Positions 16,688 to 25,109 of a stretch of 64,000 bases of DNA are shown here, in pieces; position 1 is the first letter of the stretch, and each line of letters starts with the position of its first letter. The notes under the pieces were generated by a model. It did not search any database, was not told the origin of the DNA, and saw nothing but the letters and a program-made list of their open reading frames with translations. The DNA is from Pyxidicoccus caerfyrddinensis (GTDB taxonomy: Bacteria; Myxococcota; Myxococcia; Myxococcales; Myxococcaceae). The stretch is taken from assembly GCF_010894405.1 (NCBI RefSeq), contig NZ_JAAIYA010000003.1:558001-622000 (forward strand), given 5' to 3'. Position numbers and translations under genes: made by a program.

Positions 16688-18113
16688 GGCTCTGCTGCTG
16701 AGCGTGGTCGTGCTCACCACAGGCTGTGCGTCGCTGCCGGCAGAGCCAGGCCGAAGGGAAGGCCTGAGCTATATGCCGCGCGGTGCCGGGGAGCCTGAGC
16801 GATTGAATCATCGTCGGGGCTCCGGTGAAGTCGTGACAGGGGTGGCCTCCGGTGGCGTGTCGGGTGGGCAGAGCGCCACGCCGACCCGTCAAGCGGTCCT
16901 CAATGCGGCCAACGAGGTGCGGACCTCCACTTCCGGCATCTCCAACGCGCTCGCGAAGCTCGCGGCTCGAAAGGCCGGCATCGGTGGCGCCAGCGGCGTC
17001 TTCACCCGCTACGTCGACCACGGCTCCGACCAGGTGCCATGGCTTCGGCGCGCACTCGGTAGTGCAACCGCGCTGGTGGATGCAGCCGAAGAGGTCGCTG
17101 ACGCGGACATGGAGTTGGGGCTCCTGCGGATGACGGGCCCCCGTCTCCAGGCCGCCATGTTCGGCGACATGCTGCTCTCCGCATGGCTCGACTTCCTCAA
17201 TCTCGCTGATGTCGTGCTCCAGCAGTGCCCGGCTTACAGCGCTGAGCGGCTGTTCATGGACATGGGGCGCGTGCAGCGAATGATGGAGCCCACCTTGGCG
17301 GCGCTCGCGTCACAGGACCCGGTGCGGGTCGAGGCAGCAGCTACGACGATGCCCGGGTTGATGGGGCAGCTCACGCACGAGTTCGGTTCCATCCGTGAGG
17401 GCGCGCGCACGGCCATGGAACGCAGCGGGCAGGCGATGGCGGCGGCGCAGTTCGTGGAAATGCTCACACTCGTTTCGACGCTGAAGCTGTCACTGCCCCG
17501 GTTGCCACCGGCCGCTCCCGCCACGGTCGGCGTGGGGCTCGTCGTGGGCTCGGGCGGAGTGATGGCGGGCTCGCGGCTTGTCGTCTCCGCGGAGTGGGTG
17601 GAGATGATTCGCCGCCTCGTGAAGGCGGGCGTCATCTCCGTGCCCGTCGTCAGCGCCGCCGTCCGCATTCATGCAGGTCAGGTGATGATGGCGCAGTCGA
17701 ACGGGGACCTGCCGCAGGGCGTGCGTGAAGCGCTCGGTGATGGGCCCGAGGTTCGCGGCATGCGCGAGACCGGCAGGGCCGGAGCGGGCATGTCCGAGGC
17801 ACCGAAGCACCACGTCCTGCCGCAGGAGCGCCGCGCGTGGTTCGAGCAGCGAGGTTTCACGGGTGACATGGACATCGACCATTTCTGCGTCAGGCTGGAG
17901 CAGGCACAACACGAGGCGATTCACGGTGGGGGTGACTGGCGCCTGGGACGCACGTGGCCCAAAGAATGGAACCAGATGATCATGAGCATACTGCGAGACG
18001 CAGAAACAGCGGCTGGCCGGATGCTGACTCGGGATGCGATTCTAAGGCTCGTTGCGAGGGAGATGAGGCGCTATGGCATCCCAATGAACTTCATCCCCGG
18101 GAGACGGCGATGA
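16677..18113 (+). CDS. TIGR02269/DUF2380-type lipoprotein, SitA-like toxin candidate
   Basis: A 478-residue lipoprotein with lipobox LTTGC (Cys17). A long helical N-terminal and central region contains a hydrophobic Gly/Val-rich stretch (about 275-305: PATVGVGLVVGSGGVMAG). The C-terminus is a distinct module: KHHVLPQERRAWF, DMDIDHFCVRLEQAQHEAIH, GGGDWRLGRTWPKEWN. Its His/Asp/His pattern resembles HNH-like toxin endonuclease tips, and the whole matches my memory of the Myxococcus paralogous family TIGR02269/DUF2380. SitA lipoproteins passed between siblings by outer-membrane exchange have this architecture. The next gene overlaps by four bases and would be the immunity gene. Codon use is visibly less GC-biased than in neighbours, consistent with horizontal acquisition. 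The toxin role is inferred. Confidence 0.78.
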   Translation: MRAEALLLSVVVLTTGCASLPAEPGRREGLSYMPRGAGEPERLNHRRGSGEVVTGVASGGVSGGQSATPTRQAVLNAANEVRTSTSGISNALAKLAARKAGIGGASGVFTRYVDHGSDQVPWLRRALGSATALVDAAEEVADADMELGLLRMTGPRLQAAMFGDMLLSAWLDFLNLADVVLQQCPAYSAERLFMDMGRVQRMMEPTLAALASQDPVRVEAAATTMPGLMGQLTHEFGSIREGARTAMERSGQAMAAAQFVEMLTLVSTLKLSLPRLPPAAPATVGVGLVVGSGGVMAGSRLVVSAEWVEMIRRLVKAGVISVPVVSAAVRIHAGQVMMAQSNGDLPQGVREALGDGPEVRGMRETGRAGAGMSEAPKHHVLPQERRAWFEQRGFTGDMDIDHFCVRLEQAQHEAIHGGGDWRLGRTWPKEWNQMIMSILRDAETAAGRMLTRDAILRLVAREMRRYGIPMNFIPGRRR

Positions 18114-18580
18114 GCGACGGACGCTCCTGGCAAGGCAATTGGCCGGCCCGCATGTATGAGCGCGTCCGAGAGCGCGGCTTTACGTCGCTTACCGCCTTTG
18201 CCGACGCACATCCCACACTCCCGCTGGTTGAGTTGGCCGAGGAACTCGGCAAGGACAGCTTCAGCGCGGTACAGGTGTTTAGCGGGTTGGTTGATGAGGC
18301 GGAACGAAGCTGTCAGGTCACGCGCTTGACGCGCGGGCAGCTCGTACGTGAATTGTCCGAGAGCTTTCCCGATGGCTGGCCGGTCGTGTTCGACGACGAA
18401 GCCCGCTTGGAGGCCGCAATGACGCTCGCCTCCTGGATTGGCTTCACTCCAGAGACGCACAAGGAGCGCGCTAGACAAGTCACCGCGGCACTCCTGGCCA
18501 GGCCACCGCCCCCCGGTTGGCGCCCGCTCGGGCCCGACGACGAGCTGCTCCGCACGCTCCTACCCGACGAGGAAGCCTGA
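18110..18580 (+). CDS. Putative immunity protein paired with the SitA-like lipoprotein
   Basis: A 156-residue soluble protein beginning MSDGRSWQGNWPARMYERVR. It starts within the stop of the upstream lipoprotein (ATGA overlap), with GGGAGA before it. Similar proteins (WPARMYERVRERGF motif, then LVELAEELG) are, from memory, found downstream of TIGR02269/DUF2380 lipoproteins in myxobacteria, sometimes under unhelpful automatic names. It lacks a signal peptide, as expected for a cytoplasmic protector against a delivered nuclease. Base composition is lower in GC than the flanking genes and shifts back in the peptidase gene that follows. The immunity function follows only from position and coupling; the fold is unknown to me. 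Confidence 0.72.
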   Translation: MSDGRSWQGNWPARMYERVRERGFTSLTAFADAHPTLPLVELAEELGKDSFSAVQVFSGLVDEAERSCQVTRLTRGQLVRELSESFPDGWPVVFDDEARLEAAMTLASWIGFTPETHKERARQVTAALLARPPPPGWRPLGPDDELLRTLLPDEEA

Positions 18581-18720
18581 CCCACAGCGGCGTGGTCGGG
18601 ATGTCCTCCACGGAGCAAGCGTGCGGCTGTACCGCCACAGCGCCTGCGGTAGGGTGATTTCGCAGTGACCCCTCGCTGTCACGGAGCGGCGACCTCGGAC
18701 ACGGGGTGGCCGGCCCTCGC

Positions 18721-20943
18721 ATGCGCTACCTCCTCGCGGCGCTCGCACTGCTGAGCGCTCCCGTCCTGGCCCAGCCGAAGTCCTCGCCGTCCTCCGTCTC
18801 CCCTGGAGACTCGTTCCTCCGGCAGTTGTCGGAGACGCGCAACTTCAACCTCGGGCGTCCCGGTCTCGGCACCATCACCCCCGACGAGAAAACCGTCTTC
18901 TTCCTCCGGGGTCAGCCTCCCTCCGGCGCGCAGACGCTCTTCGCCTTCGACGTGGCGACGGGCCAGACGCGCGAGGTGCTCACCCCGGAGTCGCTCCTCA
19001 AGGGCGCGGCGGAGACGCTCACCGCCGAGGAGAAGGCCCGCCGCGAGCGCATGCGCATGATGGCCTCCGGCTTCGCCTCCTTCGCGCTGTCCACGGACGG
19101 CGAGCGGCTCCGGCTGTCGCTGTCCGGCCGCCTCTACGTCGTCGAGCGCGCGTCCGGGAAGGTGACGGAGCTGAAGACGGGGCCGGGCACCATCGACCCC
19201 CAGTTCTCCCCGGACGGCCGCCAGGTGGCGTACGTGCGTGACAACGACGTGTACCGCGTCGACCTCGCCTCCAACACGGAGTCCCGCGTGACGCGCGGCG
19301 GGACGCCGGAGAAGACGCACGGCCTCGCCGAGTTCCTCGCCCAGGAGGAGATGGGCCGCTTCTCCGGCTTCTGGTGGAGCCCGGACTCGAAGCTCCTCGC
19401 CTACACCGAGTCCGACACCGCCGGCATGGAGCAGTTCACCATCGTCGACGTCATGCACCCGGAGGCCGGCGCCCAGCGCTTCCCCTACCCGCGCGCGGGC
19501 AAGGCCAACGCGAAGGTGCGCCTGGGCCTCACGCCCGTGACGGGGGGCAAGACGACGTGGGTGGACTGGGACGCCGCGAGGTATCCGTACCTCGCCTCCG
19601 TCGCGTGGCCGGCGAAGGGGCCGCTGACGCTGCTGGTGCAGAACCGCCTGCAGACCGAGGAGCAGGTGCTCGCGGTGGACGTGAAGACGGGCCGCACGCG
19701 CGTGCTGCTCACGGAGAAGGACGACGCGTGGCTGGACCTGCACCCGCCCTTCCCCGAGTGGCTCCCGGATGGCAGCGGCTTCCTCTGGCTCACCGAGCGT
19801 AACGGCGCCCCGGAAGTGGAGCTGCGCAACGCGGACGGCGGCCTCGTGCGCTCGCTGGTGAAGCCAGACGCCGGCTTTCGCGGCCTGGTGCGCTACCTGC
19901 CCGCGGAGGACACGCTGTACTTCGTCGGCGGCCCCAACCCCACCGAGCGCTACCTGTGGCGCGGGGTGAAGGGCGGGGCGCCCACGCGCGTGACGTCGGG
20001 CGGTCCGGCGCTGGAGTCCGCGCGCATGAGCGAGCAGGGCCACCTCACCGTGCTCCTCACGGAAGGGCCCACCAGCATGCGCCGCAGCTACGTATTGAAG
20101 GCAGACGGCACGCGCGTGGGGGAGCTGCCCTCCGTGGCGAAGGAGCCGCCCTTCCAGCCCCGGCTCGAGGTCCGTCAGGTGGGCAGGGAGCGCTTCTGGG
20201 CGTCCATCGTCCGGCCGCGTGATTTCAAGCCGGGCGTGAAGCTGCCCGTCCTCGTGGACGTGTACGGCGGCGCCATCGCCACCAGCGTCCACCAGAGCAT
20301 GGCGCAGAGCCTGATGTCGCAGTGGATGGCGGACCAGGGCTTCCTCGTCGTGAAGTTCGACGGGCGCGGCACGCCGCTGCGGGGCAGCACGTGGCTGCAC
20401 GCCGTGAAGTACAACCTCGGACTCGTGACGCTGGAGGACCAGGTCGCCGCGCTGAAGGCGCTCGCCGCGGAAGTGCCCGAGGTGGACCTCCAGCGCGCGG
20501 GCATCGTCGGCTGGAGCCACGGCGGCTACATCAGCGCGCTCGCCGCCATGGAGCGGCCGGACGTCTTCAAGGCCGCCGTCGCAGGCGCGCTGGTGGCGGA
20601 CTGGCGCGACTACGACACCCACGTCTCCGAGCGCCTCCTCGGCCTGCCCGACGAGCACCCGGAGGCGTACGACAGGAGCTCGCTGCTCACCTACGCGAAG
20701 CAGGACAAGCCCATCGGCCGGCTGCTGCTCATCCACGGCACCGCGGACGACAACGTCTACTTCTTCCACACGCTGAAGCTGTCGGACGCGCTGTTCCGCG
20801 CGGGCCGGCCGCATGAGCTGCTGCCCCTCAGCGGCTACACGCACATGGTGGGGGACCCCCTCGTCAGCCAGCGCATGTGGGAGCGGGTGATGCGTCACTT
20901 CAAGGAAGCCCTGGCACCCCTACCCGGGACGGCGGCCCGCTGA
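18721..20943 (+). CDS. S9 family serine peptidase, dipeptidyl-peptidase-IV-like
   Basis: A 740-residue exported peptidase with signal peptide MRYLLAALALLSAPVLAQ. An N-terminal beta-propeller (about 30-480) carries the double-Glu motif FLAQEEMGRFSGFWWSPDS, which in DPP-IV holds the substrate N-terminus. The C-terminal alpha/beta-hydrolase domain has the nucleophile Ser in GWSHGGY (usual GWSYGG), Asp in GTADDNVYF and His in GYTHM. It should release dipeptides from protein N-termini, useful to a predatory proteolytic bacterium, in the periplasm or outside. A GTG at 18706 is an alternative start that only adds five residues. It follows the toxin/immunity pair by 140 bases and precedes a kinase gene. 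Confidence 0.9.
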   Translation: MRYLLAALALLSAPVLAQPKSSPSSVSPGDSFLRQLSETRNFNLGRPGLGTITPDEKTVFFLRGQPPSGAQTLFAFDVATGQTREVLTPESLLKGAAETLTAEEKARRERMRMMASGFASFALSTDGERLRLSLSGRLYVVERASGKVTELKTGPGTIDPQFSPDGRQVAYVRDNDVYRVDLASNTESRVTRGGTPEKTHGLAEFLAQEEMGRFSGFWWSPDSKLLAYTESDTAGMEQFTIVDVMHPEAGAQRFPYPRAGKANAKVRLGLTPVTGGKTTWVDWDAARYPYLASVAWPAKGPLTLLVQNRLQTEEQVLAVDVKTGRTRVLLTEKDDAWLDLHPPFPEWLPDGSGFLWLTERNGAPEVELRNADGGLVRSLVKPDAGFRGLVRYLPAEDTLYFVGGPNPTERYLWRGVKGGAPTRVTSGGPALESARMSEQGHLTVLLTEGPTSMRRSYVLKADGTRVGELPSVAKEPPFQPRLEVRQVGRERFWASIVRPRDFKPGVKLPVLVDVYGGAIATSVHQSMAQSLMSQWMADQGFLVVKFDGRGTPLRGSTWLHAVKYNLGLVTLEDQVAALKALAAEVPEVDLQRAGIVGWSHGGYISALAAMERPDVFKAAVAGALVADWRDYDTHVSERLLGLPDEHPEAYDRSSLLTYAKQDKPIGRLLLIHGTADDNVYFFHTLKLSDALFRAGRPHELLPLSGYTHMVGDPLVSQRMWERVMRHFKEALAPLPGTAAR

Positions 20944-20950
20944 GCCGCGA

Positions 20951-20970
20951 AGTGCTCACGGGTGAGCACT
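20951..20970. promoter_or_regulatory. 20-bp near-perfect palindrome between peptidase and kinase genes
   Basis: AGTGCTCACGGGTGAGCACT has two perfect 9-bp arms around a 2-base centre. It starts eight bases after the peptidase stop codon and ends 45 bases before the kinase start. No T-run follows, so it looks more like an operator or RNA hairpin than a classical terminator. Confidence 0.5.
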
Positions 20971-21015
20971 GGGCCGGGGGGCTGTACCCCGGGACAGGCT
21001 CGCGCCGGTGGGGAC

Positions 21016-23043
21016 ATGGCACTCTTTTCCTCCACCGCATGCTTCGTGCCGCGGGTGTGGCGGCGCGCGCTGGGGGAAAAGCCGATGGCGGGTCTGTCAT
21101 CACTCCCAGGGTCCGCCCTGGCATGGACGCCCCATGCCGGGAGCCCGGCGCCCTGCCTCTTCTTCGAGCCGGTGCGAGCCCCCTCGGGCGAGGTGCTCGA
21201 CTTCCAGTGGACGTCGTACAACGCGGCGGCCGGCGACGTGGTGCGCGACTGGGGGCTGGACGCCCACCTGTCGCACTGGCCCGCCGACGGGGTGAGCGGC
21301 CTGGAAGTCGAGGACTGCGTGCGCCTGGGCACCACCGGCGTGCCGCTGTCCGTCCCGCTGCGGGTGCGGTGCGAGGGCTTCGACGCGCGCTTCCAGGCGG
21401 TGGCGGTGAAGGAGGGGGAGGGCTTCTCGCTGTGGCTCCTGCCTCCGGTGGAGGAGGACGCGCGGGCCCTGCGCGAGACGCTGGAGCGCGAGCGCGAGGC
21501 GCGGCGCCGGGCGGAGGCCGCGCTCGAGGGCGCGAGCGCCCTGCGGGCCCGCGAGGAGTTGCTGCGGCTGGCGCTGACCACCGCGCGCATGGTGGCGTGG
21601 GAGTGGACGGAGGCGCGCCGCGCCGTCACCTGGTCTCAAGAGGCGGACGCCTTCTTCGGGCAGCTCCCCGGCACGCTGGGCAGCTCGCTGCCGGGCTTCC
21701 TCTCGTGCGTGGTGGTGGAGGACCGGCCCCGCGTGGCGCGCGCCATTGAACAGGCGCTGGCGGCGGACGGCCCGTACACCCTCAAGTTCCGCTGCCGGCA
21801 CGCGGACGGCGCCACGCACTGGTACGAGGCGGTGGGGCAGGGCGTGCGCGACGGCGAGCGCGCGCACCGCATGGTGGGTGTCGTCACGGACTGCACCGAG
21901 CGCGAGCAGGCGGAGGCCACGCTGCGCGAGGCGGAGGAGCGCTACCGGCTGGCGGCGCGCGCCACCCATGACGTGCTGTGGGACTGGGAGCTCGGCGCCG
22001 GCACCGTGCGCTGGGAGGCCAGCCCGGGCGAGTGGTTCGGCTATGGCCAGGAGCCCGCCACCCACGGGCTGGACTGGTGGCAGGCCCGCGTGCACCCCGA
22101 CGAGCGCGACGCGGTGGCCGCCGCGCTGCGCGCCTTCGTGGCCTCCACGGGCGCCACGTGGCAGGCGGAGTACCGCTTCCAGCGCGGCGACGGCACCTGG
22201 GCCCACGTGCTGGACAGGGGCGTGCTCGCGCGCGACGCGGCGGGCCGCCCGGTGCGGATGATTGGCTCCATGATGGACATCACCGAGCGCCACCGCGCCC
22301 TGGAGCGCCTGTCCGAGGAGGCCCGCTTCCGCGAGCGCTTCATCGGCATCCTCGGCCATGACTTGCGCAACCCGCTGAACGCCATCTCCCTGTCCGCGCG
22401 GGCCATGCGCCGTCGCACCCCGCACAATTCCAACCAGCAGCAGCTGGCCCAGCGCATCGAGACGAGCGCGGCGCGGATGGGGACGATGATTTCAGATATC
22501 CTCGACCTCACCCGCGCGCGGCTGTCCGGCGGCATTCCGCTCAACCTCGCGCAAGCCAACCTCGCCACCCTGTGCCGACAGGTGGTGGAGGAACTGTCCG
22601 CCGCATGGCCGGACCGCCACATCGCCTTCGACGTGGACGGCCGCGCGGACGGCGTCTGGGACGCGGACCGGCTGGCGCAGGTGGTGAGCAACCTCGTCGG
22701 CAACGCGCTGGAGCACGGCGCGCAGGACGCCCCGGTGATGCTGCGCTGCGAGGAGCAGGACACCTGGCTCGTCCTGGAGGTCCACAACCCCGGCTCCCCC
22801 ATCCCCGCCCCGCAGCTCGCCACCCTGTTCGACCCCTTCCGCCAGGCCGGCACCGCGCGCGAGAAGGGCCGCCGCCGGGGTGGTTTGGGACTCGGCCTGT
22901 TCATCGTCCGAGAGATTGTCCAGGCCCATGGCGGCAGCGTGCACGTGAGCTCGTCCGAGCGCGACGGCACCACCTTCACCGTGTCACTGCCGCGTGACGC
23001 GCGGCTGGCTCGCGCACCGGTAAATACGACGCGCGATACATGA
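21016..23043 (+). CDS. Soluble PAS-domain sensor histidine kinase
   Basis: About 675 residues. The N-terminal part (to about 165) has a PAS-like fold lacking clear signatures, then a coiled coil (ALRETLEREREARRRAEAAL). Two PAS_3-type domains follow (about 185-310, ending VTDCTEREQ; and about 315-440, with WQARVHPDERDAV and MDITERH). The HisKA domain has His in ILGHDLRNPLNAI. The HATPase domain has NLVGNALEHG, FDPFRQAG and GLGLGLFIVREIV. No membrane segment is visible. The ATG at 21016 has GGTGGGGA upstream; the frame is open from 20962. It lies 72 bases after the DPP-IV-like gene, with a palindrome between. It resembles the kinases at 1455 and 13992 (same [13 protein letters not shown] H box). 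No cognate regulator is adjacent. Confidence 0.9.
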   Translation: MALFSSTACFVPRVWRRALGEKPMAGLSSLPGSALAWTPHAGSPAPCLFFEPVRAPSGEVLDFQWTSYNAAAGDVVRDWGLDAHLSHWPADGVSGLEVEDCVRLGTTGVPLSVPLRVRCEGFDARFQAVAVKEGEGFSLWLLPPVEEDARALRETLEREREARRRAEAALEGASALRAREELLRLALTTARMVAWEWTEARRAVTWSQEADAFFGQLPGTLGSSLPGFLSCVVVEDRPRVARAIEQALAADGPYTLKFRCRHADGATHWYEAVGQGVRDGERAHRMVGVVTDCTEREQAEATLREAEERYRLAARATHDVLWDWELGAGTVRWEASPGEWFGYGQEPATHGLDWWQARVHPDERDAVAAALRAFVASTGATWQAEYRFQRGDGTWAHVLDRGVLARDAAGRPVRMIGSMMDITERHRALERLSEEARFRERFIGILGHDLRNPLNAISLSARAMRRRTPHNSNQQQLAQRIETSAARMGTMISDILDLTRARLSGGIPLNLAQANLATLCRQVVEELSAAWPDRHIAFDVDGRADGVWDADRLAQVVSNLVGNALEHGAQDAPVMLRCEEQDTWLVLEVHNPGSPIPAPQLATLFDPFRQAGTAREKGRRRGGLGLGLFIVREIVQAHGGSVHVSSSERDGTTFTVSLPRDARLARAPVNTTRDT

Positions 23044-23075
23044 ATCAAACCTGAGTCATTCCATACGCAATCGTT

Positions 23076-23120
23076 CTCCGTGCGTCTGTCTTCTGACGGA
23101 GCGTCAGGCGGCGCACGGAG
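23076..23120. repeat. Nested inverted repeat downstream of kinase gene
   Basis: CTCCGTGCG (23076-23084) pairs perfectly with CGCACGGAG (23112-23120); inside, CTGAC (23093-23097) pairs with GTCAG (23103-23107). The structure begins 33 bases after the kinase stop and may end its transcript, though no T-run follows, or may be part of the leader of the next gene. Confidence 0.4.
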
Positions 23121-23202
23121 TACGTGTTTGCCGTAGGACCGAGTTGTTCGATCTGCACGCGGGGACACCTGTCAGTCCGCGCGGGAAGCCTTACCCGTTG
23201 TC

Positions 23203-23225
23203 GTGACCGCACGAATCGCGGTCAC
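23203..23225. promoter_or_regulatory. Leader hairpin or operator before the NGLST lipoprotein
   Basis: GTGACCGC (23203-23210) and GCGGTCAC (23218-23225) form a perfect 8-bp inverted repeat with a 7-base loop, ending nine bases before the ribosome site GGAGG at 23235. In RNA it would sit just ahead of the ribosome; in DNA it could bind a dimeric regulator. Confidence 0.45.
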
Positions 23226-23246
23226 CCCCAACGCGGAGGCAGACCC

Positions 23247-24245
23247 ATGCGCCACCTCATCCCGCAGACCTCACCCCACTCCGAGGTCACCCGCAGCTGG
23301 AGCCGCCATCCGCGTGGATGGGGTTGGGTGCCCGTGCTGCTGTGCGTCGCGGCCATCGGCTGCGGTCCCGCGGAGCAGGGGATGGACGTGGAGGGCGAGT
23401 CCCTCGGCACCCACGCCGACGGGCTGGTGTCGCAGAACGGGCTCTCCACCAACGGGCTCTCCACGAATGGCCTTTCCACCAATGGCCTGTCGACCAACGG
23501 GCTGTCGACGAATGGGCTCTCCACCAACGGCCTTTCCACCAACGGCCTGTCGACGAACGGCTTCAGCACCTGGTTCGGGACGAACCCGGCGAAGGCGGAC
23601 GAGGTGATGCGGTACATCGCGCGGTGCGCGCTCGGCTCGACGCAGTCCCTCACGTACACGTACTCGGGCACCACGTACACGTGGACGGGCGTGCTGGGCC
23701 TGGCGCCGGGCTGGGCGGGCGGCTCGCCGGCGACGCTGGCGGAGCAGCAGGTGGTGTCCGGCTGCCTGGCCGCGCACGTGAACAAGTACGGCGTGCACCT
23801 CGAAATCTCCGTGCAGGGGCGGGACGCGACGGGCGTGGCCATCCCCCTGGGCACCAACGAGCTCACCACCTTCAACCAGCCGGAGGCGGTGTTCTTCGGC
23901 AACCTCTTCAACGGAGAGGGGCTCTTCGTGGGCAACGACGCGGACTACCTCTCGTACAGCCAGAGCACGGTGCGCGCGTGCGGCCTGTCCCAGTGGGCCG
24001 GCGACCCGGACTGCGCCGTGGTCATCAGCCACGTGGGCTCCGCCGGCACGTACTGCCAGCTGGACACGTCGCGCAACTACTACAAGACGTGCACGTACAA
24101 CGGGAAGGTCTACCGCCCCATCACCACCCGCATCCGCACCCAGGACATCTACACGTGCGGCGACGGCACCTGCCAGCTCTCCGAGCACTGCGGCACCAGC
24201 AACACCGCCGCGAGCTGCCAGTCCGACTGCGGCGTCTGCCCGTGA
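23247..24245 (+). CDS. Secreted lipoprotein with nine NGLST pentapeptide repeats
   Basis: A 332-residue protein with a strong GGAGG site about eight bases before the ATG. After an N-terminal region and a hydrophobic stretch (WVPVLLCVAAIGC, a lipobox-like sequence at Cys39) comes a run of nine pentapeptides NGLST (last one NGFST). A folded domain follows, with several Cys residues (RYIARCALG, VSGCLAAHV, CGLSQWAGDPDC, TYCQLD) and a C-terminal Cys-rich tail (CGDGTCQLSEHCGTSNTAASCQSDCGVC) resembling EGF-like or myxobacterial Cys-rich tails. The function is not known. The tail and repeats point to a surface or matrix role. From memory, the NGLSTNGL repeat recurs in several myxobacterial proteins, always near a lipobox. 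Confidence 0.82.
   Translation: MRHLIPQTSPHSEVTRSWSRHPRGWGWVPVLLCVAAIGCGPAEQGMDVEGESLGTHADGLVSQNGLSTNGLSTNGLSTNGLSTNGLSTNGLSTNGLSTNGLSTNGFSTWFGTNPAKADEVMRYIARCALGSTQSLTYTYSGTTYTWTGVLGLAPGWAGGSPATLAEQQVVSGCLAAHVNKYGVHLEISVQGRDATGVAIPLGTNELTTFNQPEAVFFGNLFNGEGLFVGNDADYLSYSQSTVRACGLSQWAGDPDCAVVISHVGSAGTYCQLDTSRNYYKTCTYNGKVYRPITTRIRTQDIYTCGDGTCQLSEHCGTSNTAASCQSDCGVCP
23436..23570 (+). repeat. Nine tandem 15-bp repeats encoding NGLST
   Basis: Nine copies of a 15-base unit (consensus AACGGGCTCTCCACC) differ mainly at third codon positions, so the peptide is held constant while the DNA varies. This points to selection on the protein repeat rather than a fresh duplication. Confidence 0.85.
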
Positions 24246-24340
24246 GTCGAACCGTCGTCCTCGCCGCACCCCGCGTGCGAGAGGCCGGCCGAGCAGGTCC
24301 GTGGGGAAGTGCGGGCGTGGCGCCCCGGTGAGCGCGCCGC

Positions 24341-24802
24341 TCATGGTGCACCGCACGCGAGCCACTGACCCAGCTTCACGCGCTCGTCCAGGGAGGGAGC
24401 GGGGCGGGAAGACGGTGGCATCTGTGAATTGACCGAGGAGGGCCCCGCGGCCGAGTGCGCGTCGATGGCCTCCGCCCACTGGCGCACCGCCTCGGGAGTG
24501 TCGAAGTCCACGTCCGTGGGAGCGCCCTCGCGGGCCGCGCCCGTCACGCTGGCGCTGTGGCACGACAGGCAGTGCGCCTGCAGGAAGGCCTGCCCGAAGT
24601 CCGAGGCCGTGGGGCCTCCTCCGGATGGGCAGACCGCGCCGGACGCCGCCAGGTGCTCCTCCTCATGATGGTGCGCGTCGGAGTCGGAGTCCCCGCCGCC
24701 GCAACCTCCTCCTCCGCCTTCGCCGTTGCTTCCCCCGTGGCCCAGGCTCAGTCCCGCCAGGACGAGCAGGGGCAGGACGTGGGACAGCGGGCGAGCGGGC
24801 AC
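24341..24802 (-). CDS. His-rich c-type cytochrome-like protein
   Basis: A 153-residue exported protein. The start is taken as GTG at 24802 because GGAGG lies six bases upstream; the open frame continues to 25006 without coding character. A signal-like hydrophobic stretch (SHVLPLLVLAGLSLG) is followed by a Gly run, a possible lipid-anchoring or free Cys (GGGGGCGGG), a metal-binding-type DAHHHEEEH patch, and one haem-binding CLSCH. The remainder (MPPSSRPAPSLDERVKLGQWLACG) is typical of short cytochrome c domains, with the Met ligand in QMPPS. It is divergent from the MbnP/MbnH cluster, 307 bases away, and probably belongs to the same copper/haem system. Confidence 0.78.
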   Translation of the reverse strand: MPARPLSHVLPLLVLAGLSLGHGGSNGEGGGGGCGGGDSDSDAHHHEEEHLAASGAVCPSGGGPTASDFGQAFLQAHCLSCHSASVTGAAREGAPTDVDFDTPEAVRQWAEAIDAHSAAGPSSVNSQMPPSSRPAPSLDERVKLGQWLACGAP

Positions 24803-25109
24803 GGGCAGCCTCCAGGGTTTTGAGAGAACGGCATGGGTAGGGCCGAGCGCCCGCGGGGGCCAGTGCACCGGAGGGCCGGGCCGCGTTCGCTTCCACACGC
24901 CAGGGCTGGCGATATGTCCCGGGCGCCCCCGCGTTCCCGACCCCAGACGCAGAGGGGTGTCCCGCGGTGGGCGCCAGGCCGGGACTCGCCGTGCCGGGCC
25001 CGACACGGCGGGCGCCGCGACAACATGCCACAGCGGCCGGGCCGGGCCCCTCTGCTACCCATCCCGCCGTCAGGGTGGCCCCCGCCCACCCTTCGTGGAG
25101 GTCCTTGGA
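24803..25109. promoter_or_regulatory. Divergent control region of the MbnP locus
   Basis: This 307-base gap separates the His-rich cytochrome (minus) from MbnP (plus) and should contain both promoters. The only structure seen is a 7-bp inverted repeat, CGCCGTG/CACGGCG (24987-25010), about 100 bases before the MbnP start. No clear -10/-35 boxes or metal-regulator operator could be recognised in this GC-rich stretch. Confidence 0.3.

Noticed and set aside
23436..23570. Direct repeats that might suggest a CRISPR array
   Set aside because: Units are only 15 bases with no spacers and lie in frame within a lipoprotein gene, so they are peptide repeats.
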